Assembly (NCBI GenBank): GCA_027082925.1
Contig: JALWTD010000021.1
Location: 1 to 64,000 of the forward strand
Direction of reading: 5' to 3'
DNA length: 64,000 bases
Source: Flavobacteriaceae bacterium
GTDB lineage: Bacteria; Bacteroidota; Bacteroidia; Flavobacteriales; Flavobacteriaceae
Shown here: positions 42,701 through 50,857 of the stretch, piece by piece
Numbering within the stretch: position 1 is the first letter of the stretch
How the letters are laid out: each line of letters opens with the position of its first letter
Notes under the pieces: model-generated
Told to the model about the DNA's origin: nothing
The model's database searches: none
What the model saw: the letters and a program-made list of their open reading frames with translations, nothing else
Translations under genes and position numbers: made by a program

Positions 42701-44096
42701 ATTTACAAAAGGTGAAGCCGATATGCTGCGTAAGGCAATGGGAAAAAAGATTTTTTCACTGCTGGAAAAACTAAAACCTAAATTTATTAAAGGTGGTAAA
42801 GCAAATAACCATCCTGAAGAAATTTTAGAGAAAATATGGAAAGATTGGGAAGCTTTTGCTGCCTATGCTTTTAACAAATCACACTCTACTTGCTATGCGT
42901 ATATCGCTTATCAAACCGCCTATTTAAAAGCTCATTATCCGGCTGAATTTATGGCTGCCGTGTTATCTAATAACATGAACGATATTAAGCAAGTTACCTT
43001 TTTTATGGAAGAGTGCAAACGTGCCGGAATTCCGGTTTTAGGTCCTGATGTAAATGAATCGTATTACAAATTTTCTGTAAACAAAGAAGGAGCCATTCGT
43101 TTTGGAATGGGAGCTATAAAAGGTGTGGGGGCTTCTGCTGTAGAAGCCATTGTTGAAGAACGTAAAAAAAACGGAAACTATACTTCTATTTTTGATATTA
43201 CCAAACGTGTAGACCTACGCGCTGCCAATAAAAAAGCCTTTGACGGATTGGTAATGGCCGGGGCTTTAGATTCTTTTACCAATGCACATAGAGCCCAATA
43301 TTATGCAACCGATGAAAAAGGAATTACTTTTATAGAAAAAGCCATAAAATACGGTAGTAAATACCAAGAAAATAAAAATTCTTCCCAAGTTTCTCTTTTC
43401 GGAGAAACATCTGAAGTTCAATTTCCGGAGCCCGAAATACCTCCTGCTGAAAAATGGGGAATTATGGAAAAACTCTCAAAAGAAAAAGAATTGGTGGGGA
43501 TTTATATTTCAGGACATCCTTTAGACGATTTTAAAACCGAAATGGAATATTTCTGCAAAACACCTCTTACTGTATTTCAAAATTTAGAAAATATTTTAAA
43601 TAAAGATGTTGCTGTTGGCGGCATTCTTTCTAACGTAGAACATCGCATTTCTAAAAATGGAAAAGGATGGGCTTCTTTTGTATTGGAAGATTATTCAGGC
43701 TCTTTTGAGTTTCGGATTTTTGGTGAAGAATACCTGAAATTTAAACACTTTTTAGTACCTAACTCCTTCCTGTACATTAAAATTTACGGTAAAAAAGGGT
43801 GGAATAACGATGTCCGAATTAGTTTCTCCAACATTCAGCTATTGCAAGATATCTTAGAAGAGTTTTCAAAGAAAATTACACTTAGCTTTAACATTTCTGA
43901 AATTACCGATGAAAAAATAGAACATATCAATCAGGTACTTACTAACTTTAAAGGGAAAAAAAATGTCGAATTTTTTGTATATGACATTTCCGAAAAAATA
44001 AAACTTAGAATGCCTAGTAGAAACTATCGTGTCGATATATCAAGCGAATTTATAGACGTGCTAAAAAAAGAGCAAATTAACTTTATCCTCAACTAA
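39747..44096 (+). CDS. dnaE: DNA polymerase III alpha subunit with fused N-terminal 3'-5' exonuclease
   Basis: This 1449-aa replicase subunit begins with a DnaQ-like DEDDh exonuclease: D6/E8 in FDTETTG, D105 in KFDLN, H170 and D175 in AHNATADVE. The PHP domain follows at about residue 256 (AHLHCHSQF, LTDTGNMMGAF), in which active forms have TDHGN. The polymerase core has GPGRGSAAGSAVAYCL near 641, catalytic aspartates in PDIDIDFDDEGR near 682, and YRPGPMEYIPLF. A C-terminal OB-fold (VGGILSNVEHRISKNGKGW) starts near 1288. Proofreading thus seems to be built in rather than supplied by separate DnaQ. The last 80 residues are not assigned. Confidence 0.95.
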   Translation: MFLIFDTETTGLPKNWNAPITDTDNWPRCVQIAWQIHDKYGNLIEHQDFLVKPEGFNIPYDSEQVHGISTQLAQEKGIPLDTVLKHFNEALSKSKFVVGQNVKFDLNIMGCEYYRKGIDTPLNSLPVLDTCTETTAALCKIPGGRGGRFKLPTLTELHQHLFNIPFSEAHNATADVEATTRCFLELIRLQTYTKEQLDVEDDYFQKFAAKNPSVITPVGLTHLNLKEESAKLKNKAKESTPAKASVKNTALATANFAHLHCHSQFSILQSTSSISNLIQATIAHNMPAVALTDTGNMMGAFYFVKEALAHNKSVEKFNENKAEEEEAKIPIKPILGCEFYVCENHLDKTRKDNGYQVVLLAKNKNGYHNLAKMSSISHTKGFYYVPRIDKNIIKQYKNDLIVLSGNLYGEIQSKILNVGEKQAEEALLWWKEQFGDDFYLEVMNHHQENEKHVNDVLVAFSKKHQVKLIATNNTFYTSKDEAQAHDVLLCVKEGTKIATPKGKGRGYRYGLPNDEYYFKSQEQMKELFANLPEAILNIQEIIDKVEIYTLARDVLLPKFDIPQQFVHPDDEKDGGVRGENAYLRHLTFEGAKKRYGEVLDPEIKERLEFELSIIEKTGYPGYFLIVWDFILEARKMGVSVGPGRGSAAGSAVAYCLWITNIDPIKYDLLFERFLNPDRVSLPDIDIDFDDEGRQKVIDFVIQKYGASQVAQIITYGTMAAKSSIRDTARVLDLPLSEADRVAKLVPNIKLKHIFGEDEKSKSKIKGLRTEDQENVTELVKISEGDDLVAQTLKQACAIEGSVRNVGTHACGVIITPENITNLIPVATAKDSDMYVTQFDNNVVESAGLLKMDFLGLKTLTLIKDTVKIVKAIHGVALVPDEFPLDDEKTYELFQRGETIGVFQYESPGMQKHMKSLKPTQFADLIAMNALYRPGPMEYIPLFINRKHGKESIEYDLPEMEEYLKETYGITVYQEQVMLLSQKLAGFTKGEADMLRKAMGKKIFSLLEKLKPKFIKGGKANNHPEEILEKIWKDWEAFAAYAFNKSHSTCYAYIAYQTAYLKAHYPAEFMAAVLSNNMNDIKQVTFFMEECKRAGIPVLGPDVNESYYKFSVNKEGAIRFGMGAIKGVGASAVEAIVEERKKNGNYTSIFDITKRVDLRAANKKAFDGLVMAGALDSFTNAHRAQYYATDEKGITFIEKAIKYGSKYQENKNSSQVSLFGETSEVQFPEPEIPPAEKWGIMEKLSKEKELVGIYISGHPLDDFKTEMEYFCKTPLTVFQNLENILNKDVAVGGILSNVEHRISKNGKGWASFVLEDYSGSFEFRIFGEEYLKFKHFLVPNSFLYIKIYGKKGWNNDVRISFSNIQLLQDILEEFSKKITLSFNISEITDEKIEHINQVLTNFKGKKNVEFFVYDISEKIKLRMPSRNYRVDISSEFIDVLKKEQINFILN

Positions 44097-44101
44097 AAGC
44101 T

Positions 44102-45205
44102 ATGAAAAAATACCTCTTAGCATTTTTTGTTTTAGGTGCATTGAAATGCTTTAGCCAATCGACCTCTTCTTATATACAAGCCGATTATTTCTATGGGAAT
44201 ATTATTGCACATAGCCCCGATGCCAACGCCTTTTTACAAGGGCATCCTACCGGTTTTTTTATAAGCTATAACAAAAAGAGTTTTGGTGAAGAAAGTTGGC
44301 AAGAACACTATAATTATCCTGATTTTGGATATTCTATAGGATATCAAAATTACCACTCATCAATACTGGGAAAATTGTATGCTATTTACGGACACTACAA
44401 TTTTTATTTACGAAATAAAGCTCGTGAAAATCAGCTTATTTTTAGAGCCGGAATAGGCTTAGCATACAATACCAATCCGTACAATAAGGTTACCAATAAT
44501 AAAAATACCGCCTTCGGAACACATCTTAACTCAAGTACCTATTTTAAATTGTACTACCAACGAAATAATCTTTTTAAAGGCATTGGCGTAACTGCCGGGC
44601 TTACGTTTGTGCATGCCTCTAATTCAAATATTAAATCCCCTAACTCTGGAGTCAACATTTGGGCATTTACAATGGGAGCAAATTATCAGTTATCAAAACC
44701 TGAAGAAGCTATAACCTACATTCCTTCTTCTGAACCAAAAAAAATGACTGAGCCTGTTAAGCTGAATATTGCCGTAAGAGGAGGTGTAAACGAATCGGAA
44801 ATTATAGGTAGTGGTGTAAAACCTTTTTTTGTAGCTTCTGTATATGCCGACAAACGCCTTAATAGAAAATCGGCAATACAAGTGGGTGCCGATTTGTATC
44901 TTTCGCCAATATTAAGAGATTACTACGAACTCAGTTTAACGCTACCACACGTTAATTTAAAAGAAACACACGACTTTTCAAGAATAGGTGTTTTTATTGG
45001 ACATGAACTTTTTATCAACAAACTTTCTGTAGAAACACAACTGGGGTATTATGTGAAATATCCGTTTACCTACGAAGGAAGAGTATATGAAACATTAGGA
45101 CTTAAACGCTACTTAAAAAACAATAAATGGTTTGCAACCATTCGTTTAAAAGCACATGCAGCAAATGCAGAAACCGTAGAGTTTGGGGTGGGAATTAGAC
45201 TTTAA
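44102..45205 (+). CDS. Acyloxyacyl hydrolase/PagL-like outer-membrane protein, copy 1
   Basis: This 367-aa protein has a signal peptide (cleavage after CFSQ, residue 19) and alternating beta-strands ending in FGVGIRL. The motif F169-V-H171-A-S173-N174 with SPNSGVN resembles the His-Ser catalytic region of lipid A deacylase PagL, but a catalytic Glu was not identified. At twice the usual PagL length, it appears to contain a second barrel-like half from about residue 215. It may trim lipid A in the outer membrane (inference). It starts 5 bp after dnaE and 9 bp before a paralogue. Confidence 0.72.
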   Translation: MKKYLLAFFVLGALKCFSQSTSSYIQADYFYGNIIAHSPDANAFLQGHPTGFFISYNKKSFGEESWQEHYNYPDFGYSIGYQNYHSSILGKLYAIYGHYNFYLRNKARENQLIFRAGIGLAYNTNPYNKVTNNKNTAFGTHLNSSTYFKLYYQRNNLFKGIGVTAGLTFVHASNSNIKSPNSGVNIWAFTMGANYQLSKPEEAITYIPSSEPKKMTEPVKLNIAVRGGVNESEIIGSGVKPFFVASVYADKRLNRKSAIQVGADLYLSPILRDYYELSLTLPHVNLKETHDFSRIGVFIGHELFINKLSVETQLGYYVKYPFTYEGRVYETLGLKRYLKNNKWFATIRLKAHAANAETVEFGVGIRL

Positions 45206-45214
45206 TTAATCGCT

Positions 45215-46312
45215 ATGAAACAAGTACTTTTTTTATTCTTATTTTGCAGTAGCCTCAACCTGTTTTCGCAGCAGTTTATTGAACGAAACCTAAGCTTTCA
45301 AAGTGATGTTTTCTATGGTCAGTTAATTGAACATGACAAGTCGTTAAAAACAGCCATTCAAAAAAATCCTTTTGGGTTATTACTCAGCTGGAACACTGTA
45401 AATACAAAAGAAAATTGTTTTAACACATTGTATAATTATCCTGAAAGAGGTTATTCGTTTTTATATGAAAACTTTAATTCAACAGTACTTGGTGAAGCTT
45501 ATGGTTTGTACAGACATTACACCTATAAAATAGGAAACCAAAACAATCACTTTAAACTTACCACGGCCTTTGGCTTAGCTTACGCCAGCCAACCTTACGA
45601 TAAAGTATCAAACCCTTATAATTTTGCTTTAGGATCACATGCCTTAGCTTCTGCTTTTCTAAAATTTCAATATTACACCCTTTTTCAAAAACAACATATA
45701 CGGTTAAATACCGCTGTTAGTTTAATTCATTTCTCAAACATCAGTTTTAAAAATCCAAATTTAGGTATTAACACCGTAGCTTTTCACGTAGGAATAAACT
45801 ACCTTATTCAACCTGAAACCATCCAAATTTCCGACAAAAAAAATAACATTGACACTCCTCAATCTACGGTACGTTACGCACTTATTTTTAGAACCGGTAT
45901 AAATGAATCTAAAGAAATTAACAGTGGACGCTACCCGTTTTTTACCGCTTCATTTTACGCTTATAAAAAAATGAATGCCTATAGTGTACTAACAGGAGGT
46001 ATCGATTTTTTCAACAGTCTATTCCTAAAGTATTACATTCAAAATATAAATGACCTTGAAGGAACCAATTACAATACAAGCAATTTCCAAAGAGTTGGAC
46101 TGTTTGTAGGTCATGAACTTACTCAAAACCATTTCGCCTTTATTTCGCAAATAGGGTACACTGTTTATTATCCTTTTCCTTATGTGAGTAGAGTGTACGA
46201 ACGGTTTGGATTTAAACATCAATTAAGTCAGCATTTATTTTCTGAACTCACTATGAAAGTAAATTTATTTAGAGCCGAAGCACTGGAGTTTGGACTTGGC
46301 TATACATTTTAA
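45215..46312 (+). CDS. Acyloxyacyl hydrolase/PagL-like outer-membrane protein, copy 2
   Basis: This 365-aa protein is a paralogue of the preceding gene: same signal peptide form (LFSQQ), same layout, and shared blocks (NTLYNYPERGYSFLYENFNS, RTGINESKEINSGRYPFF, VGHELTQNHFAF, FGLGYTF). It keeps the HFSN motif in LIHFSNISFKNPNLG, as H-x-S-N. The pair looks like a tandem duplication. Retention of the motif in both copies suggests that it matters. Enzymatic role is inference from motif only. Confidence 0.7.
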   Translation: MKQVLFLFLFCSSLNLFSQQFIERNLSFQSDVFYGQLIEHDKSLKTAIQKNPFGLLLSWNTVNTKENCFNTLYNYPERGYSFLYENFNSTVLGEAYGLYRHYTYKIGNQNNHFKLTTAFGLAYASQPYDKVSNPYNFALGSHALASAFLKFQYYTLFQKQHIRLNTAVSLIHFSNISFKNPNLGINTVAFHVGINYLIQPETIQISDKKNNIDTPQSTVRYALIFRTGINESKEINSGRYPFFTASFYAYKKMNAYSVLTGGIDFFNSLFLKYYIQNINDLEGTNYNTSNFQRVGLFVGHELTQNHFAFISQIGYTVYYPFPYVSRVYERFGFKHQLSQHLFSELTMKVNLFRAEALEFGLGYTF

Positions 46313-46335
46313 GATATTTACCTTTAAAACAAATT

Positions 46336-47082
46336 ATGAAAAAATTAGGCCTTATTACATTGCTATTTTTAATCTTTAGTTGCAACAGCGAAAATGCAAA
46401 CGACTGTTTACAAACTGCAGGAGATATTGTACAGCAAGAAATAGCTGTTTCGGCATTTACCGGCATTGTCGTAAACAAAAAAATTGAGCTAATTGTAACA
46501 CAAGGACCGCAACAAAAAGTAATTATTGAAACCGGTAAAAATTTACTTCCCGATGTGGTTGCCGAAGTTATTGATAACGAGCTTATTTTAACAAACTACA
46601 ACACATGCAACATTTTTAGAAATTACGGCATTACCAAAGTATACGTAACATCTCCCAACTTAACAGCCATTAGAAATGCTTCTGAACAAAATGTTTCGTC
46701 TATTGGAGTTTTAACCTACCCTTCGCTTTACCTGCGTTCATCGGGTGAAGGAAGCAATTACCTCTCTGTAGGCGATTGGCATCTTCATATCGAAAATGAA
46801 AGTGTACGAATTTGGAGTAACGGAATTGCTACTTTTTATCTAGACGGAACAACCACACAACTAGATATTAATTTTTCTGATGGAGATACCCGATTTGAAG
46901 GAAAAACATTTTTAGCCAATACCATTAATGTACGCAATGTGAGTTCTAACGATATGCTTATTTATCCTATTGATGTACTCTCCGGAAGCATCCATTCAAC
47001 AGGAAATGTAATCTCATACCACACACCTCCGGTAGTTGATGTAGATGTGCAAAATATTGGACAATTAATTTTTATGCCGTAA
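46336..47082 (+). CDS. DUF2807 (head GIN domain) lipoprotein
   Basis: This 248-aa protein has a lipobox with C16 (LIFSCNSE). The rest matches the putative auto-transporter adhesin head domain: VSAFTGIVVNKKIELIVTQG, LYLRSSGEGSNYLSV, and a ladder of short beta turns, consistent with a right-handed beta-helix. It is probably on the cell surface. The function is unknown. It overlaps convergent gldA by 11 bp. Confidence 0.85.
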   Translation: MKKLGLITLLFLIFSCNSENANDCLQTAGDIVQQEIAVSAFTGIVVNKKIELIVTQGPQQKVIIETGKNLLPDVVAEVIDNELILTNYNTCNIFRNYGITKVYVTSPNLTAIRNASEQNVSSIGVLTYPSLYLRSSGEGSNYLSVGDWHLHIENESVRIWSNGIATFYLDGTTTQLDINFSDGDTRFEGKTFLANTINVRNVSSNDMLIYPIDVLSGSIHSTGNVISYHTPPVVDVDVQNIGQLIFMP

Positions 47083-47965
47083 GCTCTCTAAACAAACTTT
47101 CTAAGCTCTTGTTTTTCGAATCTAACTTTAATGTTTTAAGTCCGTTATCATGAGCAAAGTCAAACACTGCCGAACGCATATCTACCGTAGTAGAAAATGT
47201 CAATTCCCACGTTGTGTCAAACACATTTACCGCCGTTTTTAAATTTGGAATACGTTCTATAAATTGCTTCTCTACTCTAAGATCAAATTCAACTTCTATT
47301 TGTTGTTCCTGATTTTCTTTGAGTTCTTTTAGCTTTTTATCGGCTACAATTTTTCCTTTGTTTATAATAATAACTCTATCACAAACAGCCTCTACTTCTT
47401 GCATAATATGCGTTGAAAACAACACGGTTTTATCTTTTCCTATACTTTTTATCAAAGCTCTAATATCTAAGAGCTGGTTTGGGTCTAATCCTGTAGTAGG
47501 CTCATCTAAAATAAGCACTTTAGGGTGGTGCAATAAAGCGGCAGCAATACCTACACGCTGGCGATATCCTTTTGAAAGTTGATGAATTTTTTTATGGGCT
47601 TCGGGTGTTAACCCAACCTTTTCAATAATTTGTGCAATCGCATCTTTCCCTACCTTGTGAATAGCGGCATGAAAATGTAAGTATTCTTTTACGTACATTT
47701 CTAGGTATAACGGATTGTGTTCTGGCAAGTAACCTATTGCAGATTGCGTTGCTAAACGGTTGCTTGTAGCCGATATATCGCAAACTTTTACAGTACCTTC
47801 ATAATCGTCAAAGTATCCGGTTATTATCTTCATCATGGTCGATTTTCCTGCACCGTTAGGACCTAAAAAACCTACAATTTCACCTTCTTTAATGGTAAAA
47901 CTAACGGCATCTAACGCTTTTTGCGAACCGTATAATTTGGTGATATTTTTAACTTCAATAGACAT
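47072..47965 (-). CDS. gldA: ABC transporter ATP-binding protein GldA
   Basis: This 297-aa protein has Walker A GPNGAGKST near residue 35, the Q-loop (SAIGYLPEHNPLY), the ABC signature LSKGYRQRVG near 135 and Walker B VLILDEPTTG. The C-terminal region, with SLESLFRELTA at the end, is that of GldA, which in Flavobacterium works with GldF and GldG in gliding motility. gldF and gldG are not adjacent here, so partners are encoded elsewhere. Confidence 0.88.
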   Translation of the reverse strand: MSIEVKNITKLYGSQKALDAVSFTIKEGEIVGFLGPNGAGKSTMMKIITGYFDDYEGTVKVCDISATSNRLATQSAIGYLPEHNPLYLEMYVKEYLHFHAAIHKVGKDAIAQIIEKVGLTPEAHKKIHQLSKGYRQRVGIAAALLHHPKVLILDEPTTGLDPNQLLDIRALIKSIGKDKTVLFSTHIMQEVEAVCDRVIIINKGKIVADKKLKELKENQEQQIEVEFDLRVEKQFIERIPNLKTAVNVFDTTWELTFSTTVDMRSAVFDFAHDNGLKTLKLDSKNKSLESLFRELTA

Positions 47966-47982
47966 CTGGAAAAGTATTTCAA

Positions 47983-47990
47983 CAAAAATA
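47983..47990 (-). promoter_or_regulatory. -7 element of gldA
   Basis: TATTTTTG on the minus strand, 17 bp before the ATG, implying a very short leader. Confidence 0.5.
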
Positions 47991-48071
47991 CACTTTATAA
48001 TTAAAATGTAACTTACTCTTATAACGTTGGATACTAAATTTATTTTTCAGACCTTTGAAAAAATTAAAAAC

Positions 48072-48230
48072 ATGGGATGTTTTAGAGTAATTCTTTGCGT
48101 TTTGTTTCCTCCACTGGCTGTAATTGATAAAGGATGTGGCTCTATTGTTATTGTTTTTATTTTAACGTGTTTAGGCTGGATTCCCGGAGTTATTGCAGCT
48201 TTAATTATAAACAACAATCCGAATAGATAA
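48072..48230 (+). CDS. Pmp3/YqaE-family small membrane protein
   Basis: I choose ATG 48072 (52 aa), which gives the usual Pmp3 length; a TTG at 48027 would add 15 residues not found in the family. The sequence is MGCFRVILCVLFPPLAVIDK, then GCGSIVIVFILTCLGWIPGV, two membrane helices with the PPLAV and GWIPGVIAA signatures. Such peptides affect membrane potential and stress tolerance. The stop overlaps the lipB ATG by 1 bp. Confidence 0.85.
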   Translation: MGCFRVILCVLFPPLAVIDKGCGSIVIVFILTCLGWIPGVIAALIINNNPNR

Positions 48231-48952
48231 TGCAAACGGTACAACTGATAGATTTAGGATTAAAAGACTATAAAGAAACTTGGGAATACCAAGAAAAATT
48301 ATTTCAAGAAATTATTGATATTAAAGTTGCTAACAGACGTAATAACACGCACACACAAACGCCAAACTACTTTATTTTTGTTGAACATCCTCACGTGTAT
48401 ACACTTGGTAAAAGTGGCGATTTAAATAATTTACTCTTAAATGAAGCGCAACTCAAAGAAAAAGGAGCTTCTTTTTACAAAATTAACAGAGGTGGCGATA
48501 TTACCTATCACGGTCCGGGGCAAATTGTGGGCTATCCTATTTTAGATTTAGATCATTTTTTTACCGATATTCATAAATACCTCCGGTTTTTAGAAGAAGT
48601 TATTATTTTAACTTTAGCCGATTACGGAATAAAAACAGAAAGAAGCAAAGGAGAAACGGGTGTTTGGATAGATGTTGGAACTCCTTTTGCTCGTAAAATT
48701 TGCGCTTTGGGTGTAAGAACCAGCAGATGGGTTACCATGCACGGATTTGCTTTAAATGTAAACACCAATCTCGGCTATTTTGACAATATTATACCTTGTG
48801 GTATTAAAGGAAAAGCCGTTACCTCTTTAGAAGCTGAATTAAATAAAAAAATTCCTTTGGAAGAAGTAAAAAGTAAGATTCAATCGCATTTTAAAGCATT
48901 ATTTGAAGTTACTTTTACCTCAACAAATACACCCTCAAAATTAAAACCCTAA
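48230..48952 (+). CDS. lipB: Octanoyltransferase LipB
   Basis: This 240-aa enzyme moves octanoate from acyl-carrier protein to lipoate-dependent enzymes. Signatures are RGGDITYHGPGQIVGYPILD, the Lys-bearing ARKICALGVRTSRWVTMHG and the acyl-accepting Cys in IIPCGIKGKAVTS. It is translationally linked to the Pmp3-like gene (TAATG). lipA is not nearby. Confidence 0.95.
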   Translation: MQTVQLIDLGLKDYKETWEYQEKLFQEIIDIKVANRRNNTHTQTPNYFIFVEHPHVYTLGKSGDLNNLLLNEAQLKEKGASFYKINRGGDITYHGPGQIVGYPILDLDHFFTDIHKYLRFLEEVIILTLADYGIKTERSKGETGVWIDVGTPFARKICALGVRTSRWVTMHGFALNVNTNLGYFDNIIPCGIKGKAVTSLEAELNKKIPLEEVKSKIQSHFKALFEVTFTSTNTPSKLKP

Positions 48953-49005
48953 ACTTCATTTTTTACACTATTAGTTATCTAAAAATTGTAGTAGGTATGA
49001 ATGTT

Positions 49006-49035
49006 ATTTACAAGGATAAAATTTACAAGGATAAA
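49006..49035. repeat. 15-bp tandem duplication in the lipB-ndpA gap
   Basis: ATTTACAAGGATAAA occurs twice end to end, followed by ATTTC. It lies between the convergent genes, just past lipB, and may be a recent slippage product. Confidence 0.8.
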
Positions 49036-49052
49036 ATTTCCAAAAAATAAGA

Positions 49053-50105
49053 CTACATTTCTTCGTTAAAATACACCTTGTAGTACTTCATTTTTTTTAC
49101 TTCGTCATACCCTTTTTCCAGATACTCTTCCGCAGCATCGGGTGCATCAATATCGAGCTTTATTCGAATGTGTGTATCGAGTTTAATTTCGGTTTTCATT
49201 TTAGGTTTTTGCTTTTTCAATACAATATCTGAAACAGCAAATTGGTTTCTAACCAACACCTCATTTTCTTCTTCAAACCGTTTTTTATACTCGTCAAAAA
49301 GTTGTTTTTGCTGCTCATTTTCTTCAAAAACCACCTCTTTAAAATCATGAATATTTACAGTTTCGTTTTCTTTAATAAAATCAACGGTTTTTGCCAAAAA
49401 CTTCCCTTTTTCTTGCATCCCAAAGTCTTCTTTAATAACTTCTTCAGAAAAATCTTTACACAACGTTATATAGTTTTGAGTATGCTGGTTGTTATCATCG
49501 GCAAGTTTTACATTTAAAAAGTTTTTAATCCAGTATTGAGCATCGTAATTATTATTGTCTACACTTAACACTACTTTTCCTTCGGCATCGGTAAAATTGA
49601 TAATTAAACAGCCCTTATCTAGTTTTTTAGTGCTAATTCCCTTTTGAACGTACACATCTAGCACATCATCTTCCATATAGGTTTGAAAAAAATCGATTTT
49701 ATTTTCAATTTTAAAAATCCCCAATGCTTGTGTAACCACCTCTTTGTAAGTAATATCTTCAAACAAAGCAATAATAACATCGCCGGTTTTTATTTGTGCA
49801 GAATTCGATTGTTCATACAAATGATTTACAATGTGTTTTGAAATTTCTATAAAAGCAGTTTCATCGTCAAAAACTTTTGTAGCGTAGTTATTCAATTCGT
49901 TTAGCGTAATATCGGCATGATGGTTAAACCGGTAACTCTCGGCAATATTGGCAAAAGGTTTTAGTAAAAAAGGAAACATTAAATGGTAGCTTTCTTCATC
50001 AAATGTTGTTACGTTTTCAGAAAAAACATTGGTAGCACTGTTAAACTTATTCCCTACTTTATGAATGATAAATTTTGAGATTTGAGCTCTATTTCTTTTA
50101 ATCAT
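49053..50105 (-). CDS. 37-kDa nucleoid-associated protein family (NdpA/YejK-like)
   Basis: This 350-aa protein matches the family by layout: an opening like RAQISKFIIHKVGNKFN, DDETAFIEISKHIVNHLYEQ, an internal beta domain DVIIALFEDITYKEVVTQAL, and LDKGCLIINFTDAEGK. Members coat DNA and occur in single copy. Bacteroidota versions differ from E. coli YejK, so the exact role is inferred. It has its own -7 element. Confidence 0.82.
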   Translation of the reverse strand: MIKRNRAQISKFIIHKVGNKFNSATNVFSENVTTFDEESYHLMFPFLLKPFANIAESYRFNHHADITLNELNNYATKVFDDETAFIEISKHIVNHLYEQSNSAQIKTGDVIIALFEDITYKEVVTQALGIFKIENKIDFFQTYMEDDVLDVYVQKGISTKKLDKGCLIINFTDAEGKVVLSVDNNNYDAQYWIKNFLNVKLADDNNQHTQNYITLCKDFSEEVIKEDFGMQEKGKFLAKTVDFIKENETVNIHDFKEVVFEENEQQKQLFDEYKKRFEEENEVLVRNQFAVSDIVLKKQKPKMKTEIKLDTHIRIKLDIDAPDAAEEYLEKGYDEVKKMKYYKVYFNEEM

Positions 50106-50125
50106 TGGTTTGCATTTAAAAGCTG

Positions 50126-50133
50126 CAAATGTA
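50126..50133 (-). promoter_or_regulatory. -7 element of the nucleoid-associated protein gene
   Basis: TACATTTG on the minus strand, 20 bp before the ATG. Confidence 0.5.
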
Positions 50134-50157
50134 AAATTTAAAAAGGAGTTTTTGCTA

Positions 50158-50760
50158 TTACAAATCTAATTTTAATTGTGTGGGTAGCAATTGGAACGAT
50201 TTTCTGTGATATTTTGTAATTCCAAATTTTTGAATGGCACTTCTGTGCTTTTGGGTAGGATATCCTTTATTTTGTTCCCAAAAGTATTGCGGAAATTCAG
50301 CAGCTATTTGCTCCATATAGGCATCTCTATACGTTTTGGCTAAAACAGAAGCTGCAGCTATACTTAAAAATTTAGCATCGCCCTTAACTATGGTTGTGTG
50401 CGGAATGTTTTGGTAAGGCTTAAATTTATTTCCGTCAACAATTATATGCTCCGGAACTATTTTTAATGCCGCAATGGCTTGATGCATCGCTAAAATAGAA
50501 GATTGCAAAATATTTATCTCGTCAATAGTTGTTTCAGAAACAAAAGAAACACCAAAAGCCAATGCGTTTTCTTCTATTACAGGTCGTAACAAAGCGCGTT
50601 GCTTCTCGGTTAATTGCTTAGAATCGTTTAACAACGGATGCCTAAAATTTTCGGGTAAAATAACAGCTGCCGCAACAACTGGCCCGGCTAAACAACCTCT
50701 ACCCGCCTCATCGGTTCCGGCTTCTACCTTATTTTCTAAACAATAATTTTTAAGTTCCAC
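50158..50760 (-). CDS. rnhB: Ribonuclease HII
   Basis: This 200-aa enzyme cuts RNA in RNA-DNA hybrids and removes misincorporated ribonucleotides. The acidic site is seen in [13 protein letters not shown] (DE pair), with [11 protein letters not shown] and VDGNKF. The start is GTG at 50760. A -7-like box lies only 4 bp upstream, so the mRNA may be nearly leaderless, or transcription may begin elsewhere. Confidence 0.94.
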   Translation of the reverse strand: MELKNYCLENKVEAGTDEAGRGCLAGPVVAAAVILPENFRHPLLNDSKQLTEKQRALLRPVIEENALAFGVSFVSETTIDEINILQSSILAMHQAIAALKIVPEHIIVDGNKFKPYQNIPHTTIVKGDAKFLSIAAASVLAKTYRDAYMEQIAAEFPQYFWEQNKGYPTQKHRSAIQKFGITKYHRKSFQLLPTQLKLDL

Positions 50761-50764
50761 AGTT

Positions 50765-50772
50765 CAAAAATA
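50765..50772 (-). promoter_or_regulatory. -7-like element immediately upstream of rnhB
   Basis: TATTTTTG on the minus strand ends 4 bp before the GTG start. If used, the transcript would begin at or just inside the start codon. Confidence 0.35.
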
Positions 50773-50833
50773 ACATATAATTTTAGCTTTTTATGCCTTG
50801 CAATTTACTTTTATGAATTTCGTTTAAATATTT

Positions 50834-50841
50834 TACCTTTG
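50834..50841 (+). promoter_or_regulatory. -7 element of the putative porin gene
   Basis: TACCTTTG on the plus strand, 16 bp before the ATG. Confidence 0.5.
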
Positions 50842-50857
50842 TTGCTCAAAGTATCGT

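Noticed and set aside
48027-48071. TTG-initiated extension of the Pmp3-like gene
   Set aside because: The added 15 residues are not part of the family, and ATG 48072 gives the normal length.
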